From Protopterus annectens (Eukaryota; Chordata; Ceratodontiformes; Protopteridae), in contig NC_056735.1 in NCBI RefSeq assembly GCF_019279795.1, positions 1,936,414,468 to 1,936,478,467 of the forward strand: a stretch of 64,000 bases of DNA, given 5' to 3'. A program made the translations under genes and the position numbers. The first letter of the stretch is position 1, and each line of letters opens with the position of its first letter. Of this stretch, positions 37,190 through 51,458 are shown piece by piece. The notes below the pieces were generated by a model. It ran no database searches. It saw only the letters and a list, made by a program, of their open reading frames with translations, and was not told the DNA's origin.

Positions 37190-38815
37190 AATACAATACA
37201 AATTGCCTTAACCTGAAAATCCACTCACTGGAGGCTCTCCTCGGACTGGAAGATGCTGACATCTGTGCAGTCACAGAAATTTGGTTCAAGGCTAGGGAGA
37301 GCAGCCCTGCCTTACTAGGCTATACCTAATTTCACACATTCTGACCACAAAATGAGGTGGGGAAGACTAAGGGTGGTGGAGTCTCTATCTTCATTAAAGA
37401 CAAGCAGACCTCCAGACTGGTTTGCCAGCATGATGCAGTAGAACTACTCCAGGTGCAACTGACAATTGACATGACACCGGTCCAAGTTATAGCCAGCTAT
37501 AGACCCCCCTCCATGATTTAGAACACCCACTCCTCCTATCTGGACCTACTTTACTCCATCAAGGTAGCCCCTAACACCCTGATCTTTGGTGACTTCAACT
37601 ACCCCACCATAGCCTGGATGAACTATTAATGCACTAATGCACTCACCTAATGATTTCTTGACTTCATCAGTTCTAATGCACTAGATCAGCTCGACTCATC
37701 CCTCACAATGGGAGATAACATTCTGGACTTGGTTCTCACCAACATGGGCAACCGCTGCACCACCCCCATAGTAAGTTCTTCACTGGTGAGATGAGATCAT
37801 CAGTCTATCTCATTTGAAGTTTTTATAACACCCAACCCCCCCCCCCACCAGCCGTAACCAGGCTAAACAAACTTCTCAATAGCTGACTACAACCTCCTAA
37901 GCGAGGTATCAGTAGCTTCACATAACCACCCCCATCAGAGGATGCAGATAACTATGCTGGGCAGTACGCCAATGCAGTATACAAGCACCTGTACAACTGC
38001 ATGGAGTCAGCCATACTCAACAGAACTAAAACCTGCTCTTCAAGGAAACATAAACTTATCTGGTGGACATCCTTTATCAACAGGCTTTACAACAAAAGGA
38101 AAAAACTGCTGTCCAAGGGTAAAAAGACACAAATTCCCAATTAGAAAATCTCCCTCCTTAGCCTCAACAAGCATATTAGATCACTAGTGAAAACATCCTA
38201 AGCTAATTATGAATTGAAACTAGCCTCAGAAACAAAGAATAACCACAAAGCCTTCTTTAGTTTCATCAGGAACCTCCATAGCAAAGTTCAGGTTTGTTCT
38301 GAATTAGTTCTTAACAATACCACTTACACTGACCCTGTTGATATAGCCGACCTGCTAGCAGATAGGTTCAGTGCAAACTTCATCCTCCTGTCCCCTTTTA
38401 AAGGCCCATTCAGCATCCCAAATACTTGTCCCACACCTCACATCTCCATGGATGAAGTGTTAAAGTCCTTATTCAAGGCAAAGAACACAGCTTCCATGGG
38501 ACCTGATAGTATCCTAGGCTGTATTCTGTACCATCTCCAGCAAGAACTAGCCTTTCCATTGAGCACCCTATTCAACCACAGCCTAAGTACAGGCTTCATT
38601 CCAGCAAAGTGGAGAACTGCCATTGTCATCACCTTACACAAAGGTGGTGCCACTACTGACCCTGGAAACTAGTCCCATTAGCTTGACAAGTCTGACCTGT
38701 AAAGCCATGGAGTGTATTATTATGGACCTAATAAACAAGGAAATAAGCAATCTCCAAGCACTTGACCTCACCCAGTTCGGATTTGTCAAGGGCAGATCTT
38801 GCCTATTGAGACTGT
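37190..38815 (+). mobile_element. CR1 LINE, copy 4, 5'-truncated and interrupted
   Basis: Plus-strand CR1 starting inside the endonuclease (LNLKIHSLEALL at about 37210) and running to the RT motif QFGFVKGRSCLLRL at about 38812, where an RLE LINE begins. The CR1 remainder (motif A onward) does not resume after the RLE LINE, so the 3' part was lost or lies outside the homology I can follow. Confidence 0.85.
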
Positions 38816-38840
38816 CACCAAGGCCTGGATGTGGGGAAAT
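37200..38840 (+). pseudogene. CR1 ORF2 endonuclease and RT start (copy 4)
   Basis: The endonuclease reads ADICAVTEIWFKARE, KTKGGGVSIFIKD, LIFGDFNYPTIAWMNY then a stop, and NILDLVLTNMGNRCTTP. GDFNYP is intact, but the frame is closed several times. A poly-C run lies at 37840-37848. The RT part (38214-38672) has KAKNTASMGPDSILGCIL and FIPAKWRTAIVITLHKGG; 38623-38844 adds DLINKEISNLQALDLTQFGF and VKGRSCLLRL. The protein then runs out of CR1 homology. Confidence 0.82.
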
Positions 38841-39808
38841 TTAGTACATACAGGGTTACATGGATTGGTAACATATCTAAATACAGTTGCAGAATATTTT
38901 TTATAAGACCCGTTGCTCCTACTACAATTGGAAATGTCTAGGCATCTTTCTTCCACATTGCTCTTGTTTCTGCCTGCAGAGTCTGATATTTTATGACTTT
39001 GTGTCTTCTCTGTATGCAAGACACTGTAGTCACTGGGTGTAGTGATTTCAATGATCAATGCTACGTTTGTCTTCTTTTCTTGGACCACTATATCCATTTT
39101 TCTAGCATCTATCTTTTGAACTGTTGGTATTGGGTTATCCCATGTGATAGAAACTTCATCATTTTCTATGATGCTTTGTGGCTCATGCTTCCAGTATTTT
39201 TCAGCCACTTCAATACCACAATGTTTGCATACTCTCCAATGCAACAGTCTTGCCACATTATTATGCCTTTCAGTATACAGTCCTCCTGCCATTAGTATGT
39301 CACAACCAGCAACAAGGTATGCAACTGTTTCCAATTCAGTTTTACAAAACCTACATTTGTCTGTTTCTCCCACATGTTCAATGGACTTTGTAAACCAGCA
39401 TATACGTAGCCCACTATCTTCAGCTGACAATATTAACCTTTCATCAATTGGTTTAAATTTGTCACTCTTTAACCATTCCTACATTAATTCCTGATTGACA
39501 TGAGGTTCTTCCAGAAGTTTTCTATACTTGCAACTATATTTATGCTTTTTCCACATTTCTTGCCTTCTCATCTGGTCCTTCATCCTATATTCTTTCTTTT
39601 GTTTTTTTTTGGCGCATTCAGTTGCTGCCTGACTTTTATCTACTTCTAGTTTGATTTCCATTCCTGCTTGATGCCAATATGATTCTCCTAAATTAAGCGG
39701 AGAAGTCATCTTAGATTTATTCTCCTCATGTTTCAAAACTTTCACTACATTTGGGTCTTGTGAGGTCAGCAGATATGTGTGGAGTCCCACAATTGCAGAT
39801 CTATACAT
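38840..39808 (-). pseudogene. RLE LINE C-terminal zinc motif and restriction-like endonuclease
   Basis: At 39479-39808 the frame gives GLHTYLLTSQDP and KHEENK. At 38990-39430 it gives CRFCKTELETVAYLVAGCDI and YTERHNNVARLLHW, a Cys/His zinc-binding signature, followed by ARKMDIVVQEKKTNVALIIE. In relatives the endonuclease centre reads RPDIVV; here Pro is Met, and the Asp is retained. After a frameshift near 38990 it ends PIVVGATGLIKNILQLYLDM. The domain nicks target DNA in R2-like elements; this copy is decayed. Confidence 0.75.
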
Positions 39809-39949
39809 TTAATTATTTTCGAGGAGGCCCATCCCTCCTTTGGAACGGGGAATATATAATCTTGGTATACAGTGATTTTTATAAATCATTTGGTGAGCAT
39901 GAAACATCCTTCTTGTTTTCCTATCCAGCCTATCCAACACATTCTGAGG

Positions 39950-40638
39950 TCAGTCAATCACTCCAAAAGTGAAAGTTAGGATAGGAAGAGCAAATTGGTT
40001 TATAGCTTGGATTTTGTTCCTAGATGTCAATGCTGTTTTCAGATTTAATGTAAGTCTTCTGAAGTATTCCTTACTAAGTTTTATTTGCATTTGTTCATGT
40101 TTTATTGGTGATCCTTCATCAGTTCCCATATATTTATGCACTCCTTTTTGCTCAAGTTTTTAATATCACATTCTTGTCCCAAACTGATGTTTTTTCTGGT
40201 GCTGCCGTTTTCCTGCTTTAAAGGTTGCTTTTGCACACTTATCAAGACCAAATGACATTCTTATATCATCTGAAACGTTTTGACAACCTGCAGCTGTGCT
40301 TTCAGTTCCTCATCTGATGAGCCATATAGTTTTAAATCATCGACAAAGAGAAGATGAGAAATCTTTACACTTTGTTGTTTTCTAGGAGCCAAATTGCAGC
40401 CATGGCCTAAACTGCTAAGTAAACAGCTTAATGGGTTAATGACAAGACAGAAAAGCAATGGTGAAAGAGCATCACCCTGGAATATCCCCCTTTGAATTTT
40501 TATCCATGGGATAATAATATGTCCTTTATCATGATTTAATTGGAAATTATGTTCTCCAGTATAACCAGCACAAATGTGCATTAGATGATATATATAAATG
40601 GCTGCATAATGAAATACACATGAAACAAGGTAGTACAA
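39950..40638 (-). pseudogene. RLE LINE reverse transcriptase, C-terminal half
   Basis: At 40261-40638: IKIQRGIFQGDALSPLLFCL (motif B) and ISHLLFVDDLKLYGSSDEEL (motif C with FVDD). At 39950-40141: QMQIKLSKEYFRRLTLNLKT and NKIQAINQFALPILTFTFGV, the thumb-like region typical of this LINE group. Motif A and everything upstream are missing. Frames are separated by indels. The FVDD catalytic pair is still present. Confidence 0.8.
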
Positions 40639-40649
40639 TGAGGCCCTAA

Positions 40650-42475
40650 TGATATTAAACTATATACAAGGTGAACGTAGCCACTATTCAAAGATGTCTG
40701 CAGAGGGAGTTGTGATGCTGTGTGCACCTGACTATATAAAGCAGAGCACATTGACAATTTCATCTTTTCTTGCATTAAAATGCTCAGAGTTGCCTCAGCC
40801 ATCCAGAAACAGCATACTATTGCCATTAATTCTACCATCTCCAAATGGTATGTACATGGTGCCATCCAGTAATGATGTAAATGGTATCCTCAGTGAAGGA
40901 ATTACCACATTTTCTTATCAAAAGATTATTGATGACTTTATAGTTAGTTAGGACATTTTATAGTTCCTGAATGATATGTGTTACCTTCAAGGAAGTGACA
41001 AGAATGAATAGTATTTCCAGTCTTGTGGAGAACAAGATATGCATAATTTTTTCCATATGTGCTACAGAGACATTTTAGAGATCAATGGGGATACATTGGA
41101 TATTTCATGAGCCACCACCTGCAGAATACTAAACAAGCTCCTCAGCATAACGTTACTCTAAATGAAGGATTGGATATGGTTTCCCAGCATACCACAGGAT
41201 AGGGCTAACACCATGTGCACTATCTATGACATAACCCACTGTCCTGAAGTACTGGGTGCCTTGGACTGAAATAAAGCCCCCCAACTGCCCAGGATTGCAA
41301 AGGTTTGTAAACAAAAATAACCACCACTCTGTAGTAAGCAAGATGATGTTAGAAGTATATGTGTAATAACAAATGTATTCACACAGTACACAGGCAGTTC
41401 TCATGACCCAGATATATAGCACAGATCTCATCTACAGTTTAGTTTCCTACATACTGAAACTCCACATGGCCATCTATTTGGTAGGTGTAAGCACTAGGTA
41501 TAGTGTTAAAGTATACAGCTACAGGACTAGTGTCTTCATACATAGTACCCCCATATGCATACAGTGCTGCAGTTGACATTGTATTTTCCCTAGATCTCTG
41601 GATTATGACAACTCTGCTGAGCTACAAAGTATGGCTAAACATCACTCTAACACTCCCCTTGCCCTAACCCACAACATCATAGAGCTTGTGTCCAGCCAGG
41701 TTAGATTACACTTTCACTACCTTTAGACATTGACAGATAATGAAGTATATTCCTGCTGTGGCCTGCAGAATGTCTCTTGCATGGTGCATGATCCAGAATA
41801 TGGAGGTAATATGACAAGTCAGGAAGACCCAGCATCATTAGACTGTTCACACCCTTGGCCAGCAGGGAAGATGTACATACACCATCATCGAATTAGAGCA
41901 TGGTAGAAAACCAGCAAAGAGCAGCCACAGAACCACACATCGGAAAGAAGCTGGTGCTGTAAAAAACACCACACAGGTGATGAAGATTTCTAGTCCTTCC
42001 TGTATTGACCCTGGTGAGTACAGAGTGACAATATGATATAACATACAGACAAACATGATCCATGCAGTGCAAATACTGGGATATGCTGGTCAGTGCATGG
42101 ACAGACTACACTATGCATCAGACATATCCATTGCGGCTGTCAGGAAGGAGGGTGTAGTGGGACACAATCATCATAATGTCCACAGGTGGCTAGATACACA
42201 ATCACATATGTCTGTCTATACCTACTTGGTGGGGTACACATCACAAGAGTTTGAGATGAAGCTCATGGACTGATGAGTATTTTGTGTCATACATGATTTC
42301 ATCTTGTGATGGTGTTACATGGCAACATGGCAATAACCTGATGTTGAGGCAGTAATCTCAAGGTATCCTGTGAATACATAATCTCCAACTGCAGTGTGTG
42401 TAGGGTGCCACTATGTGACTATGATACATGGCCACAGTACTGACGTGTTGCATTAAGATGAGTCAGTGTGGATGA
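40650..42475. other. Unassigned 1.8-kb stretch
   Basis: No protein motif or known repeat is recognised. Only scattered short ORFs occur. Confidence 0.4.
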
Positions 42476-42479
42476 TGTG

Positions 42480-42835
42480 CAATTATAAGACCACTTTTCT
42501 GGGGAAACCTGTTACATTTGCAGTTCTAGGGGAAATTTGGCCATGGCATTTGGAATTTTCCCACACCTTTTTCTTTATGAGCAGTAAGGTCTTTTACATC
42601 CACCTGAGCAACCACCAACTCAAGAAGATAGGAATCAGTTTAGCTTATCATCCAATGGGTGGCATACTTGGGATTCCAGCACCACCATTATGCTGCACTG
42701 TACTGCATTGTCAGTGAGCCAGTCATCTGGAGTGTGAATCGAACCCACAGCTTTCTGGTGAACTCCATGTTTGGGAAGCAGAGGATAAGCAGGAACTCCA
42801 TGAATTTTTTTATCTTTTGATTTTCTTTTTTACTC
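42480..42835 (-). mobile_element. tRNA-derived SINE (minus strand)
   Basis: In element sense the head has a B box GGTTCGATTC (42736-42745 reversed), preceded by a tRNA-like region ending GGAGTTCACCAGAAAGCTGT. The body contains CATTGGATGATAAGCTAAAC, TGGTTGCTCAGGTGGATGTA and GGCCAAATTTCCCCTAGA. These match by memory the conserved body of a widespread fish-type SINE (GGATGAGACGTTAAACCGAG and GGCCAAATTTCCC words). It is about 350 bases long. Family naming is uncertain. Confidence 0.7.
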
Positions 42836-45800
42836 TGTTTTAGGTTTCAGTCTGTTATTTCTATTCTTGACTAATTGTCAAGCTCATGTTAGAAATGCTA
42901 TTGTGAGTATCTTCCATAACATGATGAAATCCAAATCCTGACAGTACTAGCCCTACTTAGACTATACTATAAAATCTCTCATCTTCTCACTGCTGAAGCC
43001 TGATGAGTCATCACCATTAATGTCCTACTGCCAAGGCTCCAATATGGCCTATCTGTCACTGCACTGTACTCCTCATACAACTCCACCCTCCCCCAACATG
43101 CCGAGAATCAAATTCTGGGATTCAACTACCTCTCCAGCACATTTCAACACCATTGCCTACCGAGAAGAGGAAAATGGCTACCAGAGAAAAACAAAGACAC
43201 ACTTCCTTAATGCACTCACCTTCAGATTTGCCAGCCTAAGATACTACTGTTTTTTTATTCCACAACAAATTGTGCATTAAAATCCTAAACTACTCCCTGT
43301 ATAATCCAATCTCTCTGTAATTTGCTGTCTCTACATTTTCTCTTGCCTGTCATGAAAGATCATTTTCCAAGCTTGTGCTGGCCTGCTGAAACTCAATACC
43401 AGATAATATTAGACAATCTGAAATTTCATGTCCTTTAAAATATCTGTCCATTTACATTTACTTGAGGAAAGCAAATGAAATGGCTTCAAAGTCACAAGCT
43501 AACAACATTTTTAAGCTCATTCCTCTCCCTTCCTCTTATTTTTTTTTCTTTTGCCCGCCAAAATAGTTTTTTCTCTTCCACATAACTTATTTCTCATTTA
43601 CTTGTTGGATGTTCCCTTTGTCGTGCCGTTAAACAGTTTGATCAAGGTGTATAATCACATTGTTTATTTTGTTCTTCCTCCCTGGACTATATTTTTGATT
43701 CCACTTTGTGTATATAGTTTCAACATGTTTTACTCACTGTAATATGTGCACCTTCCTTCCTCTGTAACTGATGTTTTATATTGCTTGCTTGACCTGTGTC
43801 ATGGCTGAAAAGTATCTTTTGAATATCTCTGCAACATGGTTAACAAACATTAAATAAAATAACATAAATAAAGGTGTTAGTAGTGGCAGCACTGCACTTG
43901 ATATGCCTATATGTGTCATGTGGGTTTCTCCAAGGCCTGTTCTGGGGTGAGTGCATGCTGCACCATATGGATTTGCTCTTACACATATCTGTGCCATATT
44001 TAACATATGTATCCTAATGCATGAGCAGGTGACACTCATTTGCCTGCTGCCTGCCACCAGCTAATGGAAAATACTAATTGGACTGTATCTATTTTTAGCC
44101 TCTCATCTTTCAGTTATCATAGTTCTCTTCTGAATCATTTTACATTTATCAGATAGAGAGTGTGAGGCATATTGTAGCATTTTTTGAATGAGGCAGCAGA
44201 TGCTTGCAGCCAGCCATAGTTAGCTCCCCTCACAAAGACAGATACTTCTGTTAAATTATTCTGTATATCAGGATAGATTCCCTTATAATCACCATCCCAT
44301 TTTGTCTATTCACTGCAGGGCTGGAGGGAGGATTTACTCTGCAGGCTCCTTCACCATGTGCTGCTCCTGCTGAGGTTGTGCCTGAGGTACAAGAAAGAAA
44401 TGGGGCCTGGATTGTCTCACAGGAGTGGGATTCTACCCCCTCACTAGCATGTTGCCTACAGGCATTGCCTAAGGTAGTTCCGCTGCAGCTAGAACAGATA
44501 CTGAAATCTGTGGTGGAGAGTGAAAGGCCACCAGGGGTTGGTATGATCTGTAACACTAGACCCCTTATTGTTCATGTTGGGAAGGGCCCTGTAATGTCTT
44601 TCTGTGCCAGAACAACATATGACATGCCAGCTGATCATTCCTCTGAGCTCAATCTATGCAATTCAAATCTTTGCCTACTGTTTTGGTTTATTTAACCCTC
44701 TGCATTTTATGTTTGGGTCTTCAATGATATAGAAGGGAGACGTGGTGGCATAGGACTTGCTACTGTCTCTTTATATTGAGATAGCATTTTTGGCAGCAGA
44801 CTTTCCAGCTAAGAGGGCTGTCAAATGATAGTTCAGTTATTATTTATCTACACTAATACCATGCAAAACTTTGCTCTGCTTTTACTCACTCTTGACCATG
44901 TTATATTCACTTTATTAAGATATGTTTTATTATTATTATTATTCTTTTTCAGAATCCATCAATAATTAAAGAAATTTAAGATTTATTTCCTTTAATCTAA
45001 ATACTCTGGCTCTTTAGCTATGCCCATGCAGTTCAATGTGATTCTAAATGTAGTCACTGTTAAAATACTGTTTTGCATATTTTATGACAGCTTGCAATTC
45101 AGTGTTGTTTGTTTAGCATCTCATATTTTAAGAATTTTCAGTTCTTTTCTTTTTGTTTGCTCATAATTTGGTCTGTGCATTGATATCACAGTTTCTGTTC
45201 ATTTAGAGTGTGCCTCATTGTAGCTATGGACCGATTATTAATTAGACACTAATTGTGTTATTGATTGCTTCACTTAGAATTCTGCTTTAATCACCTTCAT
45301 TATATTAATGTTCTCCTGTGATTGCCTAATTTAAATTGTTTGCCTCCTACTCTCAGTCTCTGCTGTTGTGTTGTGTATCACTTTCATTCCCTGCAGTAGA
45401 CTAGTGCTGGAATGTCATTCTTGATACAGATATAACTATTAAACTTCATCATCATGTGATATGTTTACATTATTAACATATTTCTATTTTGCTTCAGTAT
45501 ACAATGTATTAAGAATTTACTTTGCATTATCTTTGCCAAAAATGTCTGTCTCTGATGATTTTTCTTTACATCAGGTATATATTTATTCATCACAGTAACA
45601 TGGTTATGTGAGAGATTCCTTCCAACTGTTCATGTGTTTCAGACTGCTGTCACCATATTCATAGTTTGAGTCAAATTAGCGTCCAGCTGTCATTGCTGTT
45701 TGGCTTATCACTGTATTTACCCACATGAATACCTGTCTTCCTCCTACCTGTATTCATGTCTTATTTGCTTTTGTTTCTACATTTGATTTTCTTACTTGAA

Positions 45801-45855
45801 GCAAGAATGACCATAACTATCTACTCCAACCACAAACTGGTCACATTTATAGCTT
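42836..45855. other. Unassigned 3-kb stretch
   Basis: AT-rich toward the right. A possible retroelement tail, GGTTAACAAACATTAAATAAAA-type, lies at 43837-43860 and resembles the V-SINE tail at 53702-53722. An open frame at 44378-44695 has no family resemblance I recognise. I see nothing else. Confidence 0.4.
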
Positions 45856-45859
45856 TTAT

Positions 45860-48399
45860 AAAACATCTAAATATGCTCAGTTTATTAATCAACCAATCAA
45901 GTGCACAACTTCATTTATATACCATTTAGATTAACAATATTAAAACAACTTTAACATTAATAAATAAATACAAAACAAATAACAAATATAAATATAGCCA
46001 TATAAATCTGAGATACAGAATTAAGTAGTAAATCAAAAATCTTTAAGAAAGGAAACATCTTACAGTATTCCAAAAGGCAGGCATTGATGTGCAGTCACGA
46101 AGCTGCACCAAGTATCACAGGTTAGGACACAATAAGTGTAAGATCTAAACGCTGAAGATCACAGTCTAATCATGGGCACAGCAAATAGAATTATTGCAGA
46201 AGATAAGCAAGAATTCCAGTAGGGTGCCAATAGTTCCTTCTAGAAATTGGGACCCTGATCTTACAAGACCTTAAACATAATTTTCAAAACTTTAAGTATA
46301 ATTTTATGCTGAAGACTGAGTCTGTTCAGACAACAGAAAATAGATGTAATGTGGCTATACCTCAAAGTCATACTGAGAAATTTCACCACAGAATTCTATA
46401 CTTGCTGAAATCTTGCATACTTGATGTTTGAAAGCCCAATATAAAGAACATTGCAATTATCTAGACAAGAAATCACCAAGTTCAGTACAACCATAGGTAG
46501 GTCCTCTTACTGAATGTCGTGCTTAATACAGGTAATAGTTCCTAATTGATAAAAACATACTGGACAACAGTTGAGAGTTCATTCTGATATGATAAGCACT
46601 TGTTGAACATCACAGAGACAAGTCTGTTAACCATGTATGCAATATGAGGAGTAAGAATGGAATATGTGTGAGACCTTAAAGTTATATGATGAGCTGGATT
46701 TGAGATTACTTATGGCCATGTAAACATTCCTATCGACAGTCTGAGTAATCCACATGCTCTTGTGAGAAGAAGTACAGCTGAGTAGTAATGTATCTGTAGA
46801 ATTACAAACCTCCCCATCAGTCTAACTCATTAAGTAACATTGTGTATACAGTAACAATAATAGGACTCAAAATGGAGCCCACTGGGATAATACAAAGAAG
46901 AGATTATGTTCACTGATAAAGGATTTACCCTGGAAAGTACCCTCTAAGTGTGCCTGGAGGGTTGGATACAAGCGACTCAAGCACTATAACATGGACCCCA
47001 TAGTAGGCCTTCAAGCACTGCAGAAGGCTGATGGTCAATAGTGTCAAATGCAGCAGAGACCTGGAAGAGGACCAGCATAACATCATACCTTTGATTTCAT
47101 GCTACTAAAAAGTCATCAATTACATTGCTACAACTAGACTCTGTGTTTTAGTGATGTCAGAATTCAGAATGAAACAGATCTCAGATCCCATGAGAGCACT
47201 GAATAGAACCAACCTGCTTACTCACAACTTTCTCTCTGACCTTTCTCCTTTAAATGAAATTTAGCACACTGGTCCTCAAGAAGGACCAAACAGTTTTAAA
47301 TATATAAAGGCCCAGGATGTCAGGGCATGATAGCTGTAACATGCATAGCACAAACGAGTACAAGACGCTGAATTATTGTAAACAAATGGACACTCCAGTG
47401 ATGGTGTAGTAGCAGTAAATGGGCAACAAACAATGTCAAACTAAACACTTTCTCCTTTATACAGCAGCCTTCATCAGAGTCTTTGTTTGGATAAAGCTCC
47501 AACATCAGTTTAGAAGCAACTGCATGATTTCTGTGAAATCAAAGTCATCAAAATGCTCTCAAATCCATTCTATTCAGTTGTGATCATGGGCCAGTGCAAG
47601 CTCACAATACAATCCCAGGTTATTCTCATACCTAAAGTAGTCAAGTTTTAACACAAAAAAATTGAGCAGCTGGTTCACAGTCATGTTTGACCATTCAGAA
47701 GAGTATGGATGGTTGTCCTTTAACAGCTGACCTCGCCCTAGCCAAAACATGGCTTCTTATTGCCAGTCTCACTATTTTACTTAACATGTTGCAGGTCTGG
47801 CGTCAGTATCCCCCTGAAGATAAGTACGCATTCACTGATACCTCATCTTTCATGCTGCCCTGTACACAAAGTAGAACTGAGAATCATGCCACTACTTCCT
47901 TTTTCTTGCAAGTTCAGGATGTATAACTGGAGATGCAAAATGGGGAAGAGCTGCAGACAAAGCGGTATTAGTGATCTGCAGATCTAGACTGTCTAAATTG
48001 CATTCTACGATGGTCTGGTTAGAAACAGCAGATAAGAGTTTCAATAATGGACACTTCCTGAACTCAGAAAAACATGAATAAGAACAGATTAGCTTGGGAC
48101 TGAACTGCACCACGTAATAGTAAGATTGTGAGACTGGTACCATCCTCAAGTCAAAGGTGGCCATATTTCTGGGTGGCACAGGTAGTAACCCAAGTGAAAC
48201 TAAACTCTTTCATAATGGCTGCCAGTTCTTTAGATAGAGTAAAGGAGTATCCAACCCAGATATCATAATCAACGATATCAACCAGTTTCTGTAAATTAGC
48301 ACTGAGTCCAAGAAAGGAATCCAAGAAATCATGAAGAAAATATTTCCTGGACAAAGGTGTTATCTGAGGCTACCCAAATAATGTTTTCTTAATACGTGA

Positions 48400-48400
<1 letters not shown>
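45860..48400 (-). mobile_element. L2-clade LINE, heavily decayed
   Basis: Minus-strand fragments in the right order and spacing. The endonuclease end (about 47990-48354) has VDYDIWVGYS, TCATQKYGHL and DLRMVPVSQS, matching a decayed GDFNIHV, THxxGHTLDL pattern. RT motif A is at about 47025-47085 (VLFQVSAAFDTIDHQ). The RT C-terminus is at about 46260-46500 (SCLDNCNVLYIGLSN, then YSHITSIFCCLNRLS and HKIILKVLKIMFKVL). These are L2-type signatures (AAFDTIDH, SRLDYCN, HITPVL). Stops and indels are frequent and the boundaries are approximate. It could alternatively be a close relative of L2 in the Jockey/CR1 group. Confidence 0.72.
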
Positions 48401-49438
<1,038 letters not shown>

Positions 49439-49628
49439 CGCACACTTAACATATTCATCCCTCCAGTTGTTTTCCATTCTCATTTAGGAAAACAATGACA
49501 CATGCATGTTTGCAAAGCACAAATAATTGTGTACCTGTTCTGTAGATCCGTTTTGATAAGGAAGATATATTTACAATAATGTTGCTGTCATCTATTGCGA
49601 TGAATAATAGTCATGAAAGCAGAATACA

Positions 49629-49633
<5 letters not shown>

Positions 49634-49693
<60 letters not shown>
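49634..49693. repeat. (TA)n microsatellite
   Basis: About 30 TA units. Confidence 0.97.
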
Positions 49694-49697
<4 letters not shown>

Positions 49698-49784
49698 CAA
49701 AGTTAAAACAGCACCCACAATTTGAATTAGTTACCTTAATGCAACAGAGACCACCCACCTCACACACACACCCAAACGCACATG

Positions 49785-49788
<4 letters not shown>

Positions 49789-49860
<72 letters not shown>
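49789..49860. repeat. (CA)n microsatellite
   Basis: About 36 CA units. The third dinucleotide tract within 550 bases. Confidence 0.98.
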
Positions 49861-49864
<4 letters not shown>

Positions 49865-51400
49865 ACATATCATGTGGTACTGCAACACATCATCAACCCA
49901 GAAATACACAACATATTATGTTGAAAATTTTAAAGGTACTTGAGCATAAACAAGCTTCAAGCATAGAAAAATACATTTGACAACAGCTTCTTGCACCCAT
50001 CATCACAAACACAGAAGACATGCCTACTGCTAACACCACACTTATGGACAGACTGTCATGACTATATATACCCTTCAGCCCAAGTAAAGGACCTGTGAAC
50101 ATATCAATACTGCCCATAGTGCCTGGTGGGAATAGGTAACTGAAAAGTTCAAAAGCCTCTCAGTGGTGGTTCATATGTGTAAATTACACTACCATGATAT
50201 GTTGCAAAACACATGATGTAAAATGTATAGCAGTGCAGAGACAGAAAACAATTCTTGGCTGCAGGTCCTGCTACTGAAAACATTCAAGTCATACACAGTG
50301 TTATATGGAATTGTATTAGTCATATCAGTAATCATACTAGTCATGTCAATCTATCTTATACCAGGGCTGCAGGACACAGCTTTGATGTCTGTACCATCAT
50401 GATGAAACGGCTACAGTGCAATGATAAAGACATATTGCGGCTTCCTTTACACATGGCCGCATAGCAATATCCTTATGAAGGAATATCTATTATACTTCCT
50501 ATCATAGCCTGAAGACCCTGTTAACATGTCCAGAAATACAATATCAGCATACATGCAGTCAGAAAATCAAGCTTTATGGACAAGGATAAAACAGATGTGG
50601 GAAGGAAGCTATATGTAACACAAGGTTCATGATGCAGGCTCAAAATTTCTGTTGACAGACAGAATATATGTTCGCAGTGTCTTGTGAAATGCCATGAAAC
50701 AAAATGCATTGTTTTCTCCCAGGATCAGCACATTATACTCTATATTGTGGCATATTACTAGTGCTTGCATTACTAAGAGGTATTATACAAGTGCTAGTTA
50801 GAGTGTAAATGGAAATACATAATGTACTAGCTAGCCTAGTTGACATGTATCAAAACCATGGTAAAGGTAAACTGCATATTACAATGTAACATGTTTAAAG
50901 GCAGTGGCATATATACTTTGTAAAAGCTACTACATCAAGATCTAAGTGCATGTGATCTTAAACTCTACATATAATGCCATCATTTCAGTACGACATCTGC
51001 TGAAGAGGGCATTGCAGAAGAGATAAAGGGTTGTACCTGAGTCATGTGTTTATGTGACCATACAGAGACAGCCTAATGTGGTTAAAGAATGCAGAATGAA
51101 GACAGTACAGTGGAATATCATTCACACTGCAGTTACGCATGATCAAAAAAGCAGCATATCATTGTGTCATTGGCAGTTCTCTGAAAAATTTTCCTTGAGT
51201 AGAGGCCTTGTTTGCAGTTCTAAGCCGATGGAGTGTGACATATCCATCTGCCACAAGAAAGAAAGAAAATATGTACAGTGCCTAAATGATCACTCTGCTA
51301 ATAGCTGTTTAGCTGACGCCATTTGGTTGACAAAACAAGTGGTCAAATGTTGCAAAAGATCGGCATTCCTCTGGTAGGGGGATATTGCCTTTCCTTGGAG
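49861..51400. other. Unassigned stretch
   Basis: No gene or element signature seen. Confidence 0.4.
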
Positions 51401-51403
51401 ATT

Positions 51404-51404
<1 letters not shown>

Positions 51405-51455
<51 letters not shown>
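51405..51455. repeat. (TA)n microsatellite
   Basis: About 24 TA units. Confidence 0.96.

Positions 51456-51458
<3 letters not shown>

Larger units (their letters stand above)
38830..40640 (-). mobile_element. RLE-type LINE (R2/R4 superfamily), 5'-truncated
   Basis: Minus-strand element with RT motifs B and C, a thumb, a CCHC-type zinc-binding motif and a restriction-like endonuclease in the order known for RLE LINEs (R2, R4/Dong/Rex6, NeSL, Hero groups). It sits in CR1 copy 4. Its 3' end lies near 38840, where the GATGLIKNIL and YLDMLP reading ends. I could not find a clear TSD. Assignment within the superfamily is open. Confidence 0.78.

Noticed and set aside
44378..44695. 105-residue plus-strand frame as a host exon.
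   Set aside because: No recognised domain, no convincing splice sites in context and no neighbouring exons; cannot be supported.
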